Source of the DNA: Limonium bicolor
Taxonomy: Eukaryota > Streptophyta > Magnoliopsida > Caryophyllales > Plumbaginaceae
DNA: 64,000 nt
NCBI GenBank assembly: GCA_023374045.1
Contig: CM041776.1
Location: 471,623,375 to 471,687,374 of the forward strand
Direction of reading: 5' to 3'
A program made the translations under genes and the position numbers. Positions 33,495 to 45,784 of the stretch are shown here, one piece after another. The notes beneath the pieces are model-generated. The model did no database searches, was not told the origin of the DNA, and saw only the letters and a program-made list of their open reading frames with translations. The first letter of the stretch is position 1; every line of letters begins with the position of its first letter.

Positions 33495-36400
33495 TTACTC
33501 ATCTATTAAGAAGATAGTGGAATTATAGCAAGGGATAATAAAATCAGGGGGCCTTATGCTAGTCTCTGGTGTGGGACCATTCTTTACAATCAAGGCAGTG
33601 TCCATTCCTAAGCTGGTGTGTTTATCAAAATGGCAATGCATAAACCAGACACCTGCAAGACAAACGTACGTTGACTACATGCTTATGATATGTATATACA
33701 TAGATATTTATGATTCACCTTCAAAAAAAAAGTTTAAACAAATTTATGTTGGTGTGTAATGAATTGATAGAGTATACTTTTATATGAAAAATTATAAAAC
33801 GAAAGAGTTGAATAACCTAGAGACGTAAGATCTTAAGGAAACTTACCTGGATTGTTTGCTGTGAATCTAATGGATGTCCAACCCTTCTTTGGCACTCCAA
33901 CCGTGTTTATTAGGGGTGGATCCTTTAAATTATATTTTTCAGGATCAATAGACTCATTGAAGTTCCCAAGTCCCCATCCAACCTGATAGAAATTGTACCC
34001 ATGCAAGTGCATAGGATGATTCTCTGCTGCGTTCATCACATTGGTCCCTTGGAACACAATTTCCACATCAGTACCATAATCAATCTCCACAACCCTAGTT
34101 CCATTTAGATCACGCATGTCCAAACTGTAGCTCATTGGGTCATCGGTGTAGTTGAATTCATGCTCTGGCCTATCTGGAAAATCTGTCTTATAAACCCCTT
34201 CGATGTTCTTATAGTAAGCTTGCAACACATCCATATGCGGGAAAGGGAAGGTGATGTTGTTCAAACTGGTCGCAAATCTGTTACCAAAAATACCAGAGCA
34301 GTTATTTCCTACTTCACATGGTAAAGTTCCTACTGATACTGTCATGAAGATCCTTCTTTGAACTGTTTTCGGCACATTAATGGGATATTCCTCAGAATTA
34401 AGGGCCTTGATCTGGCTTGTGAAGGCCATTGCTGCGGCACTGTCAGTAACATCCGGCAGGATAGGGAAAGAAACATCTATAGGGTTGTTAGTATATTGGA
34501 TAAGGGAACTTGTGTTGGTGTTTGGGTTACCTGAATCTGAATAGGCACGAGCTACCATGTAATAGTTTTGACTAATATTTTGATCTGTAGTGAGAAGGAC
34601 GTCCATGGTCTGGCCTGGTGAGATCATGATGTAACTAACGGAGATGGGTTTGGTGTAGGAAGCATCCATCCCCACCAATGTAAGGTTGTGGTTCGCGACC
34701 ATGAAGAATGTTTCTTTATCTACTAGCGCGTTTATTATGCGAAGAAGATAGGTCTTTCCATATTCCACAGATAACCTAAACATATCTGCACCAAAAAAAT
34801 AGTCTTACTTAATGTAGTTTAGAATTTAGGTTGATATTTAAATTGAACAATTAAAAATGAAAAGATCATGCCGGCAGGTCATAGCTATGAAAACTACATC
34901 ACTACGATCGTCAATTATGGGGTGGTGTTTGAAGATTTAAACTATAGATACATAGGCGAGTGAGTTCTAGAATCAAAAAGGAAAAAGAAAGAGAACCTTT
35001 GTAAGCTTCAAATTATGGCAATTGTATATACTAATAAGTGAAGCTTAAAAGGAACAACTAATAACTACTATGCATCTTGTTTACCTTTAGCAGAGCATGG
35101 ATTTGAGTCCCCAGGTTGCCCATTAGTTGTAAAAGCTATAGGCTTGTTTGTGTCTCCACCAGAAGCCAATAACTCTTCAAGATCCTTCATTACATCTTCC
35201 TTGAACCATGATCCTTAAGAATTAATATTTATAAAATGGAAATCAATACCCAAGTATTGATGGACGAAGATGAAAAACATGATCAGCTATGAATGAAAAG
35301 GAAAATAGGTGGAATATGGAAGTAAAATATAGTAAAGGTCTGGATAAATTTTGATTTTTTCACTGCTTTTAGGTAAGAATATGACCTATATTTATATATT
35401 TAAAAAAATTGTAGTTAACATATTGTTGTAATTTGAATCTCAAATAATACCAAGCACGATGGGGATTTCTTTGTATGGTTTATGGAATGGATAGTTCCTT
35501 TCGTTCGGAGGATATATGAAGATGGGTCCATGCACAGTGGCCCGAGTCCAGTCGCTATGGGCATGCCACCATAGGGTTCCTTCCTCGTCTGACAGGATGA
35601 TTTCATAGGTATAATTCGACCCTGGATTAATGTTGCACTGTGTGATAAACTGTGCGCCGTCAGACCAAGGATTTCTTGGCTGCTTCACTCCGTGCCTGTT
35701 ATATGAAAGTCAAGCATTCATATGATATTATTGTTCTAGTAACTTTTCAAGTAGCTTAATAAAATTAATTAAAATTGATTGTCAGATATCATCATTGAAA
35801 GGTTGAACAAGTCAGTCTTTAACCCCTAGTTCCAACTTCCAAGTGGAGCCTAGCGATACTAGTATATTTGTCCTTGACCCGACAATCTCAAGGTTAAATG
35901 TTTGATAAAAGTGGATCCCGATTAGAAGAAGGTAACATTCAATGACTAGCCAATAATTTGGTCGTATGCAATAAGGTTTATCGGGTAGAACAAAAAAATA
36001 ACATCTTGGATAGAGTATCTTGCAACAAACGTCCAAATTTTCACCTAGAGTTCTTTTATATAAACGTGGTAGACCCAAAGCGGATAATATGTCCTACTTA
36101 ATTATTTATTTCGAAAAATTTCACTAAATAGTACCGAATTTTGTTTAATTCACGATATATCAACGAGTTTTTAAAATTACATTGAGTAACATTGAGTTTC
36201 AAGTAACTTTATCAAATAACAGTTTGTCTCATATTCTATTAACCGTTTCGTTAATATTCTTAGAACAATCTAAAATGTCTCCTTATCAACATTACATTTA
36301 CTTTGCTTACAAATCACTCTTAGGTGGTTAAAACCTCAATAGTATATCATAAATTAAGCAGAGCATTTGGTGAAATTCCTTAGTTATAGTTAACCTCTCT

Positions 36401-39400
36401 TATTTACTATCGCTATTTTAGATACTTTTCATTGATATACACTAACCCCAAGTTGAAAACCAAATCTTTTGAGTTTGTTTCTATACTAAAAGTAAGGACC
36501 CTCATCACAAATTAAATCAGATCAATACGAAATTCCCTTACGGGTCGTTTGGTTCATGGAATGTTAATTCTTGGAATCACATTACTGGAATAGAATTCCG
36601 AGAATAGAATATGCCACCATTTGGTTGTTATGATAGCAATACATGGAATTTGATGGTTTCTTTGTTTGGTTGTCAGAATAATGATAGGAATAGACTCGGA
36701 ATAAGTATCAAGTTACTAATAAATTATTGACAATTAACACATTATTATTAGTTGTATGTTAAACTTTTAATTATATAAATTAAATTGAGATTTGTAAAAT
36801 ATTTTTGATAATAATGATAAATTTTACTTGTCATAATTATAAGAACCAAAAAAATAAGTCAATAAATTATTTTTAAAATTTCTTTTAATTTCTATTTAAA
36901 TTTTCTGGATAACATTAAATTGAAATTATGAATACAAATTTATAATTATTGAGCATGTGGAATGTAAAAGAAAACATTAAACATATTATATATTAGCATG
37001 TCATATGTATGTGATTAATATAAACTAGTCGTAAACTGGATCTCAAAAGCCCATAAAAAATATTATGAAGAATTCAAATGTATAAAGCATTCTACACAAA
37101 TAATAATAAAAATAACAATGTAAATTTTCATACCTGAACCGTGGTACCTAAATCAAACCAAATAAATAAATAGCAAATTTATTCAAAACAAAAAGATAAA
37201 CCGTCACCTAGAAATGAATTTGAAACAGAAGCAAAATTTGAAGAATAACAAGTTTGAGAAAAAGTGTAGGATAAAAATAGGAAATAAATAATTAGTTGCA
37301 TTTATATTAGTGGAAATTTTAAAAGTATTTCTATTTATAAATAATTACCACGAACTCACGGATGGAGGCAACTCACTTGGAATTGTAATTCCTAGCTAAA
37401 AATCAGGGAATACTATTCCCAAGATAAGACCAAAATGTGGCCGTTATTAAAATTCTTAGAATTCAAATTTCTTTAACCAAATAGTGGAATTATTTTAATT
37501 CCAAGAATTAGAATTCTATTACCTCCTACCAAACGACCCGTTAGGGTGCGTTCACTTCAAGGTAAAAAAAATGAAATTGAATTAGGAAAGGGAATGGAAA
37601 TGAAAGAAATTCTCCTGAATCAAAAAGTTTGTTTCGTTCTAACATGGAAACGGAATAGAATTCTTAGTGAGTGCCTTTGTTGTTGTTTGGTTCTATAAAG
37701 ACAAGTGTTAATACTTATTTAATTATAGATAAAATATAAAAATATTTATATAAATTATATAGCATATATATAATAATTTAAATTATAAAAAATTATATTA
37801 ATATTTCTATAAAGTATATACAATATATATTAATACACATAAGAAAAAAATTATATATACAATATATCTTAATACTCATAACAAAATATTATATATTAAT
37901 ATAAATTATGAAAATATTTATTTATATTTTTATTTATATATATATTATATATAACATTTTTAACACTTATTTATAGAAAATACATTTAATATTAAAATTT
38001 ATAATTTTTATATTATTTAAATTATAAATATTATTTGATAATATAATACAAATTTTATTTAAATATTTCAAATTATAAGTAATATATATAATATTGTTTA
38101 ATTTATCGTATTAAAATTATAAATAATACTTTTATTATTATATATAATAGTAATTTAAATTATAAAATAAAATATAAAATATATATAATATATATTAATA
38201 TTTATTTTAATTTCTAAATAACGTATCTAAATATTTTTGAGTTTTATAATATTTAAATTATAAATAATATTTACTAATATATATATATATATCATATAAT
38301 ATTTGTTCATAATGTATAAATATATGTATTTAAATTTATTAATAATATATATTAGTATTTCCCAATTTATAGTATTTAATGTAAAAATAATATTTACATA
38401 TATTATATATAGTATTTGTATTTATTTAAATATAAATAACATATATTAATATTAATATAAAATTTTATATTAATACTTATTTAAATTATAAATTATATAT
38501 ATTGAATATTTATATACTATATAATTATTCATATCCATATTTATAAAAATTATAAATAATATGTATATTAAATTTGTTATAGAAATATAAATATTGTATA
38601 TTAATATTTATAAAATTATGTAGTATTATATATTAATACTTATCTAAATTAATATATTTAAAGTAGGAGGGAGTATATTATTTTCTATGTTAAAGATGAT
38701 GATGGAGGTAAGATAATACTTTTCTCTAGCATTGGGGAGGGAATCACTAAAGAGGGAATATGGGTCTTTTTGAAATTTGATATTAAGGAAAGAGAATCAC
38801 AAAAAGTATAAAATAAACAACCATAAAAGAATAAATCCTTGCCCTTTACTAATTACCTTAAAGTGTACGCACCTTTAATAGGTAGCTAAATAGGTTAATT
38901 ATAATTAACTAATCAGAGGCTGTAAAGTGTATTATACTAATAAACTTTTATTGAGTCTAATTATTAATGTACATCAGTCGCAAAATGACACACATGACAA
39001 TTGGTATACAATTTATTAATTTGTCAAACGCCATAAACAAACGCACCCAGATGTTTGTTTAGTTTGTGAGAGTATAAAATGCTTTCATTATCCTTCTTTT
39101 TTAAAAGAGGCGTGTTATGTCACCGCTAGACAGTTTATTCTACTTTAAAAGAGAAAATAGTTAAATGTATTGTTTAAATTAAAATAAAACATTCATTAAC
39201 AAAAGAATATTTAATTTGCATGTTAACGAAAAACTCCATTAGTCCTTTTACGGACGTGTTTGATCTTCTAATTTAATATTATTTAGATATATCATTTGAC
39301 TTCAATATTTAACATATAAAATAATATAATTTTACAATTTTAAATTTTATAATGAAATTCTTATATCAAAAATTATATGTTATATAAATTTATTTTACAA

Positions 39401-41823
39401 ATCATTATTTAATATTGTTATGAAAAAACATATCAAAAAACAAAAAAAAGTATTAAGGGGGAGATGGTACTATCTTATAGGGCTGCCCATGGTAGGTTAA
39501 CCGCCTTATTCGGTTAACCGCTTTCGGTTAACCGGGTCTTCGGTTTTTTAAAATCCAATTCCATTACCATTCCATTTAGATCGGTTAACCGGATTCGGTT
39601 AACCGTTTAATTCGGTTTTCTAAAATTCGATTCCATTACCATTCCGTTTAGACCGGTTAACCTTTAGTTCGGTTCGGTTTTATCAGTTAACCTTATAGCC
39701 GTGTTTTTTTTATTATTGATAAGACCCATACCATTAATATTATAATACAACATTGATCATTCAACTAAATCATGAGTGATAAATCAAACACATGTGACAA
39801 AAGTATAATAGTGTGCATATTCCCTCAATACCTAACATTAATTATTATATAAGGTGAACATTAATATTTGAAGATTTCGGTTGTTTTATAATCGGTTAAC
39901 CGAGCGGTTAACCGTTCTGGAAAATTCAATACCGTTACCGAAACCGAAACCGGTCAATTTACACGGTTCGGTTAACCATACCGCAAGACCGGTACGGTTA
40001 ACCTGAAAACAGGTACAGTTCATTTCGGTTTCGGTCGGATACCGCGGTTTCGGAATTTTTTGGGCAGCCCTACTATCTTATCGAAAACAGAGAACAAATC
40101 AAAGCGTATGTGTCATACACGAGGTGGAAGTAGCTTCGTGGATGATGTACGTACTTGTAAGAGGTGGCCCCCTCCTTGAATTCACCCTCTCAAGACAAAT
40201 ATTCTGACAAATATTCTGACAATATGTCTCGCAGGATCCACCCGTGTCATAATGGCTACAATTATAACTTTCCCCGATGTAATTTCAACTAAATTCTTAA
40301 ATAAATGTTTTTTATATAGTTATTTAATTTAAAGCTTCTTATATAAATATACCCCGACCTCCTGCTCGTGTACATAAGAATATAAATCCAAATCTTTATT
40401 TCATGGTTAGACTTTTAATTTATAAAGCTATTAGCTAGCTTCCATTTGATGTTTTAAAATGTATAAATAAAGTATATAATGTTTCATACACTCTGAGTGT
40501 GACTATAAACCAAAATTTAGATACTACCCTTCATATATATCCTATGTGATTTAACACAAATAGAAAAATATAATTCTTCTTTTAATTACTAATAGGACTG
40601 GAACCGCAAATAAATAAGTGAGAAAAAAAAATCAAAATTGGAAAGTTAATCTGTTATAACAAAATTCTAAACATCATGTACTTTCAAAAAATTTAAAACC
40701 TTATTATTAGAAACTAACATACTATAATTTAGATTATCAAATTTTTTTCTTAACTTTGTAATGAAAACAGTATAATCTAGAAAAAATAGGTAAATCAAAA
40801 TTATTATATAACCGTATTATTTTCAAATGGATTAGGACAGTGTTCTAATTTACTCAAATATATGGAAAAATGATGTGGGTTAGTGGTTTCGAAGGCCAAA
40901 TAGTCCTGCTTTCATTCTACATGAAGTTGATTTAGAGAAGCTTGTGACATATTTTAAAATTATGATACTTGTTTCATATTTATAAATATTAGACTATTTG
41001 ACAGTCTAAAATTTTTGTTGATTAGTACAAAAATTGAAGTTATTAATGTTTTACCATCGTTATAATAATTTTAATTTAACAAATGTAACAATATTTATAA
41101 GTAAGACAAAATGTCATAAATATGACACTAGAGTCTCTTCCAATGTGATGTTATCAGGCAGTTAAGTTGTTTCAAACAAGAAATGCGCGCGTTAAATACC
41201 AGTGAATAGTGACACCGTAATTCCCTTGATTATGAACGTTGACTTTGGCCCGCTGGCCTCGTTGAAGGTGAAGTGCTGGACCTGGGAACATCCCGTTCAC
41301 TGTGAGTATCTTCTTCGTTTTGCACACCCTAGTATATGTTGCTTCTTGAACCTGCAAGCTATTTAATTAAGTAAGGTGGACTTAAACTTTGAATCAGTGA
41401 AGGGTTATCGTACCCTAGACCGCAAGAAATCAAAATTTGAAAACCCGAATTGATGTCTCGCGGTTTTGGTAAGCCAATAGGAGAACTGAAGTTTTCATTA
41501 CGGTATTCTGTTCATGGAAAATAGGCCAAATTACTTGTTTGAGTACTTAGTGTCAGGGCACTGACTGCTAATGAAATAGTAAGTTATATATAGTTGGTAT
41601 TAATCAATATACTTACGACCCAATATATCGTCGTAATGTGGTGGTTTCCGGCACGAGAGACATGGTTCTTGAGAGGAGTTATGAACAACAGAACGGCAAT
41701 ATTCAGAGAGACCAGCAGAGTTAATCCAAGTGCCCAGAAGACAATCTGTAACCGGCGTGAAGATAATGATAATGGTGAACTCTCTGAGGGAATATCATTC
41801 TTCTTCCCCATCGTGAGTTCCAT
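33495..41823 (-). CDS. Laccase (multicopper oxidase), six exons, LAC14/15-like
   Basis: Minus-strand exons 41823-41617, 41351-41200, 35695-35451, 35213-35085, 34785-33847 and 33652-33495, all with GT-AG borders, make one open frame of 609 codons plus stop. Exons 2-4 are 152, 245 and 129 bases, the usual sizes in plant laccases. The N-terminus has a hydrophobic segment (residues about 27-48), probably a signal peptide or anchor for the secretory path. All four copper motifs are present: IHWHG across exons 2/3, WWHAHSDW, HPMHLHGYNF and MHCHFDKHTSLGM (Cys, three His, axial Met). The enzyme should oxidise phenols with O2 in the cell wall. GYP-to-HSDWTRATVHGP style and VMKDLEELLASGGD suggest the LAC14/15 group. 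Intron 2 is 5.5 kb and full of transposon-like DNA. No break is seen in the coding exons. Confidence 0.92.
36541..37540. mobile_element. PIF/Harbinger-like non-autonomous element in laccase intron 2
   Basis: The ends are CGGGTCGTTTGGT and ACCAAACGACCCG, flanked by TTA on both sides (36538-36540, 37541-37543). Subterminal sequence is also partly inverted (TTCTTGGAAT near the left, ATTCCAAGAA near the right). There is no transposase frame. TTA duplication and the TIR style fit PIF/Harbinger. Confidence 0.75.
37544..39050. mobile_element. Possible second MITE-like element, very AT-rich
   Basis: GGGTGCGTT at 37544 and AACGCACCC ending at 39050 form a short inverted repeat around 1.5 kb. No matching target duplication is seen. 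37700-38670 is almost pure A/T with TATA/ATAT runs and no open frame. Confidence 0.4.
39478..40072. mobile_element. hAT-type MITE in laccase intron 2
   Basis: A 595-base element with ends TAGGGCTGCCCA and TGGGCAGCCCTA and a perfect 8-base duplication CTATCTTA (39470-39477, 40073-40080). Both ends carry many copies of the self-complementary word CGGTTAACCG or its halves (GGTTAACC), probably transposase-binding repeats. No coding frame. Confidence 0.92.
40081..41199 (-). other. Remaining laccase intron 2 sequence
   Basis: AT-rich non-coding DNA between the hAT MITE and exon 2. No gene or border repeats are seen. Confidence 0.6.
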
Positions 41824-41864
41824 GGTGTTACGTTCCTGTATGGTGTCTGTGCGCGCGGCTGCTC

Positions 41865-41874
41865 TTATTTATAA
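41865..41874 (-). promoter_or_regulatory. Probable TATA box of the laccase gene
   Basis: TTATAAATAA on the minus strand lies 42 bases before the ATG at 41823. That would leave a very short leader of about 10-15 bases, so the in-frame Met5 (41811) could also serve as start. Confidence 0.55.
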
Positions 41875-42607
41875 GATCAGACGTCGCTGCTCTTACCTAC
41901 CCTAGTGATGCGCTAATGTTTCAAGTAGATTAACCAGGCGATTTGGGGGCCCTGTGCTTAAATTTAAAGAAGTCTTTTAGAAAATTAAATTATGTATATA
42001 TATAACAATTACTACATTAAATTATGTCATTTTATTCCATAATTAAATAAGTCAAAATAAATATTTTGAAGATTTGTGAATATCTTAATCATAAGCATTT
42101 CAATCTACTATATTTATTTAATTACTATTATACCTAATGGAAAATATTTGGGGTCCCTGTTCTGTCGAGCGGAATGCACCACCCTCCGAGACGGCCCTGA
42201 GATATAACCTCTCCTCCCACCTCCCAACGTGCTCTGTAACTAACCTTCTTCAGCGTGTACCACCAACAATTATTCTTTCAACCTTAAACATTCGCGGCAC
42301 AATTATAACCACTAAGTGTATCAATACCATGATAGATAGTATACACAAGATGTGACAATTTTTTTTAAACCTTCACCAGCTATGTTAGAACTATCAGTAC
42401 AACTTTCATTTAATATTCAGTGGTTGCTATCAGACTACCCCATCCTTGGAGACCATTATGACCAACACATCAAGTAAACGTTTCTACAGGTCATGGCAAG
42501 TTGTTGAACTAGTAAACATTACTTGGTGGTTGATATGAAGACCGTACCGGACAATATACTATTAGAGAACGTGAGGTAATAAGGAGTGCCGACATATAAC
42601 CACTGAT
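41875..42607. other. Laccase upstream region
   Basis: AT-rich non-coding DNA upstream of the laccase TATA box. Short open frames at 42137-42355 show no family features. No further element is recognised. Confidence 0.5.
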
Positions 42608-42623
42608 AAAATACAAGAGGGTG

Positions 42624-42869
42624 TAATTAGATGGGTTAGCAATAGATGGAGGAGAAAATGTAACGCTCACAAAACTTTCTCTTTTGTCTTCACTTCACTT
42701 ATCTACTTTGTTTGGAGAGAGAGGAATAACAGAAAATTTAGGAATACCTCTTGTACTGCACAGTCTTGTGCAAACCTTGTCATTAGAACGGTTGCTCTTA
42801 GCAACCTATAGTTTGTAAAGTTTGGAGATTCTCCAGTAGTTTAATATACTTCTAATTATCAAAAAAAAA
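42624..42869 (+). mobile_element. 5'-truncated LINE tail with long target duplication
   Basis: AAAATACAAGAGGGTG at 42608-42623 recurs at 42866-42881, a 16-base duplication overlapping the A-tail. Between them is the LINE ORF2 C-terminal phrase FTSLIYFVWRERNNRKFRN and a 3' end with an A-run (42861-42869). Confidence 0.85.
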
Positions 42870-42881
42870 TACAAGAGGGTG

Positions 42882-43586
42882 ATAGTGAACCAACGGCATA
42901 CAACTCCGGGCCCATTTGTGTGAAAGAACACGTTTTAAAATAAGTTGAATTTTATACACCAGAGATTAAGCTGAATTTTCTCCCCGCACTACACAAGAAA
43001 CACTCCCGCGGGCAGTAAGCTGGCCCGGAACCTCACTCCCGCCCGGACAGGTTCAAAGCGGCTTGTGGACATCTAACCTGGACGGGTGACCCGGACAGGC
43101 CTCCAGACCCAGCAAGTTGAGCGGGGTTAAAAGAAGACAAATGTGCAATTCGAGAGCAGCTTACCAAACGAAGAAAAGAGTACTCAATCCATCGAATTTA
43201 GGGATCAAAATAGTTAGAGTTTAGGATATCTATATTTTTACATTTGGTTCGTCTATAGAAAAAATAGCCGAAAGGCAATCATGAGATTCACACAGTAGAG
43301 TATCAAGAACTTTCATATATAAAAAATTATCAAAAAGTTTTTCGAATCTAAAAACATCAAATTTTATGATCGCATGTACAAAATCAAAACTTAAACGACA
43401 TGCCTAAAAAAACAAGAAAAACAACCAAAGAAACGAGCTCTGAGAGTCAAGAATGTCTTTCAATAATTCGAGGAGACTTAAAAGACTTGATTAGAGATTT
43501 GGTGAAGGTCGTGAACGAAAAAATTGTTGAGAGCAATGACCAATTACAACATGAAATAATTCGGCTATAATACATCTGAAGATGGT
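42882..43586. other. Unassigned stretch with GC-rich words
   Basis: 43000-43130 has repeated CCGGACAGG, CCTGGACGGG and GCCCGG words like those in the LTR arrays, but I cannot match the rest to any LTR here. No gene is seen. The right part may be decayed LINE. Confidence 0.3.
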
Positions 43587-43735
43587 ATGCTACAGGTGGG
43601 TGATGATAAATTAACTTGGTTGGCTGATAAGAGTGGGAAGTATTATGTGAAAAGCTTTTACAATGAAGCCATGTCACAGTCTCATTCAGCTGAAATTGCT
43701 GAAGTCTCGTGGCATGCTGCATTCTGGTCTAAGTG

Positions 43736-45138
43736 TGATATGCTGTTATTTTATGTAAATTTTACTGTTGAAACCCCTTGTCTTTATTACCATTTCCCTA
43801 TGATTTTGTATTTAACTGAAGTCCATTCCTAAATATAACAGAAACTGTCAGAGAATAAGTTATTTTGAAGTTTAAATGACTTAGGATGGATTTATGGGGA
43901 ATTTAGTATTTTACGGAGGTAGATAAATAAATTAAACTGCTGACAATGAATTCCTATTTATGTGCAGGTAACTCCAAAGGTTTCCAAGAGTTTGAGATGT
44001 GAAAGGTCTTCATTTACTTCGAGAAACTGAAGGGAATTAAAATAATATCATCAATGAGCTAAGTGCAGAGCCTTGAATTTAACCTATAAATATGGAAGAC
44101 TTTTGCAGAGAAAATCATCCACTCATCTACTCATCCACACAACATCACTTCAGTTCTGTTTTTTAGCTTTAGGTTTAGTTTTTATTTCTTTTTCATACAC
44201 AAAGAAGAACGGAAGCAGTCGCGAGTGTTCTTCTCCTCCACCATCATCTCAACCTCCAGCCCAGTAAATTGTAGTTGTGGATAGCGGGACGAACGAAGGA
44301 GTCTTCTACCCCGAATGATTTCTTCTCTATCTCTATCTACTATTTTGTAACATGCTAGGCTAGGAGGATTTACTCTGGGGAAGGGTGTATTCGTAGCTAG
44401 TTGAATTTGCAATTACTTCTATTGATTTGATAAGAGATTTTATTTCCGGACTGTTCAGATTAAAGTTTAAGTTATGCTTTTTAATAAATTTCATGGATTT
44501 GTTAATTAGCTTTCAAAACTTGTTATGATCAGATCGGCGATTAACAAGACGGTTCTATTAATCTGTTGTCTGTGGAAACTATATCGGATTGATTACGTTG
44601 TCCTTCAGGTGCTTAAATTCTTGTGGAGAATCGAATTGGATTAATTAGATTTTCCTTCAAGTTTGAATAATTTTTTGCGCTTAATCCATCTATGTGTGTT
44701 TCGCTAGAATCTTGATTAGATCTTGCGTGTTCTGCTAGATGTGCTTTCTTGATATTAGGATTTAATACTAGAGAGATACTAAAGAATTCAGCCAATCCAC
44801 ATCTCTTGTTAAATTATAGAAGTTTGCATAATCTGACTTGCGAAGATTAACCTGAACCCAGAGTTCCACTCATCCATATCACCATTCCAGTTCTTATTTA
44901 ATTTTTTGTCTTTTTATTTTGTCCGTGTTTATTAAATTTCCAAAACAAAACAAACGCCCCATTTAATTCCAGTTTTCTAGGATTAGGCATATTTTCTTCA
45001 AGTCCCGCGGATTGATACCCGGTTGCTTCTGTTTCCTATACTACTGCGACCGGGATTTTTGCAACCCGGCAGGCTTTTGATTTATTATTTTCTAGATTAA
45101 TTTATTTAGTTTTTAGTACATCAAATTACCTGTTTGCA
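43736..45138 (+). repeat. 5' LTR of element C
   Basis: 1403 bases, TGATATGCTGTT to ACCTGTTTGCA. TATAAATA at 44085-44092 is the likely TATA box. No inverted-word array, unlike the LTRs of A and B. Confidence 0.93.
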
Positions 45139-45141
45139 AAA

Positions 45142-45158
45142 TGGCGCCGTTGCCGGGA
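45142..45158 (+). promoter_or_regulatory. Primer-binding site (tRNA-Asp), element C
   Basis: TGGCGCCGTTGCCGGGA, three bases after the LTR end; same site as in element B. Confidence 0.9.
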
Positions 45159-45179
45159 CTTGACATTTGTCTAGTCCTT

Positions 45180-45784
45180 AACTTTGGTGGTCATCTATTT
45201 TTTTTGTTTTGTTTAATTTCTATTTGTTTTTTTATCTCTTAGTTTTATTTTGTTTTTAGTTATTTAGTTATTTATTTTTAGTTTATTTTGTTTTAGCAAT
45301 ATAACTTTTTTTTGGTAATTTACTTCTTTCCTGTTTTAATTTAGTTATAATTTAATTTTGTGTTTTGTTTATATTTTAAATTTATTTACTTTTTTGTTTT
45401 AGTTATTTTGTTTTTTTATATAGTTTATTTCTTTCTTATTTTTATCTTAGTTCTAATTTTAATTGTGTTTCTTAGTTTTGTTTATATTTAATTTATTTTA
45501 TCAAGTCTTGTTTTAGTTGTTTTCTTTAATTTTATTCTATTTCATGCTTAGTTTATTTTGTTATTATTTCCTTTGATAGTTTATCTTGTTTTTTTGTTTT
45601 TATTTAATTAATTTTAGTTAATTTGTTTTGTCTTATTTTTATTTTCTTCTATTCTATTTTATCTTTAGTTTATTTTGTTCTTTTTTTTTAATTCTATTCT
45701 ATTTTATTATATTCCTGGTTTAAAGTATTTTTGTTTTGTTCTATTTTTATTATTAGTTTATTTTGTTCTTAGTTATTTCTAGCA
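45180..45784 (+). other. T-rich leader of element C
   Basis: About 600 bases dominated by T, with recurring TTTTAGTTTATTTTGTT-like phrases. It would give a U-rich leader in the transcript. No open frame. Confidence 0.7.

Noticed and set aside
33556..33759. Plus-strand open frame overlapping the laccase last exon
   Set aside because: It is the antisense shadow of exon 6, which has the copper-binding motif on the minus strand.
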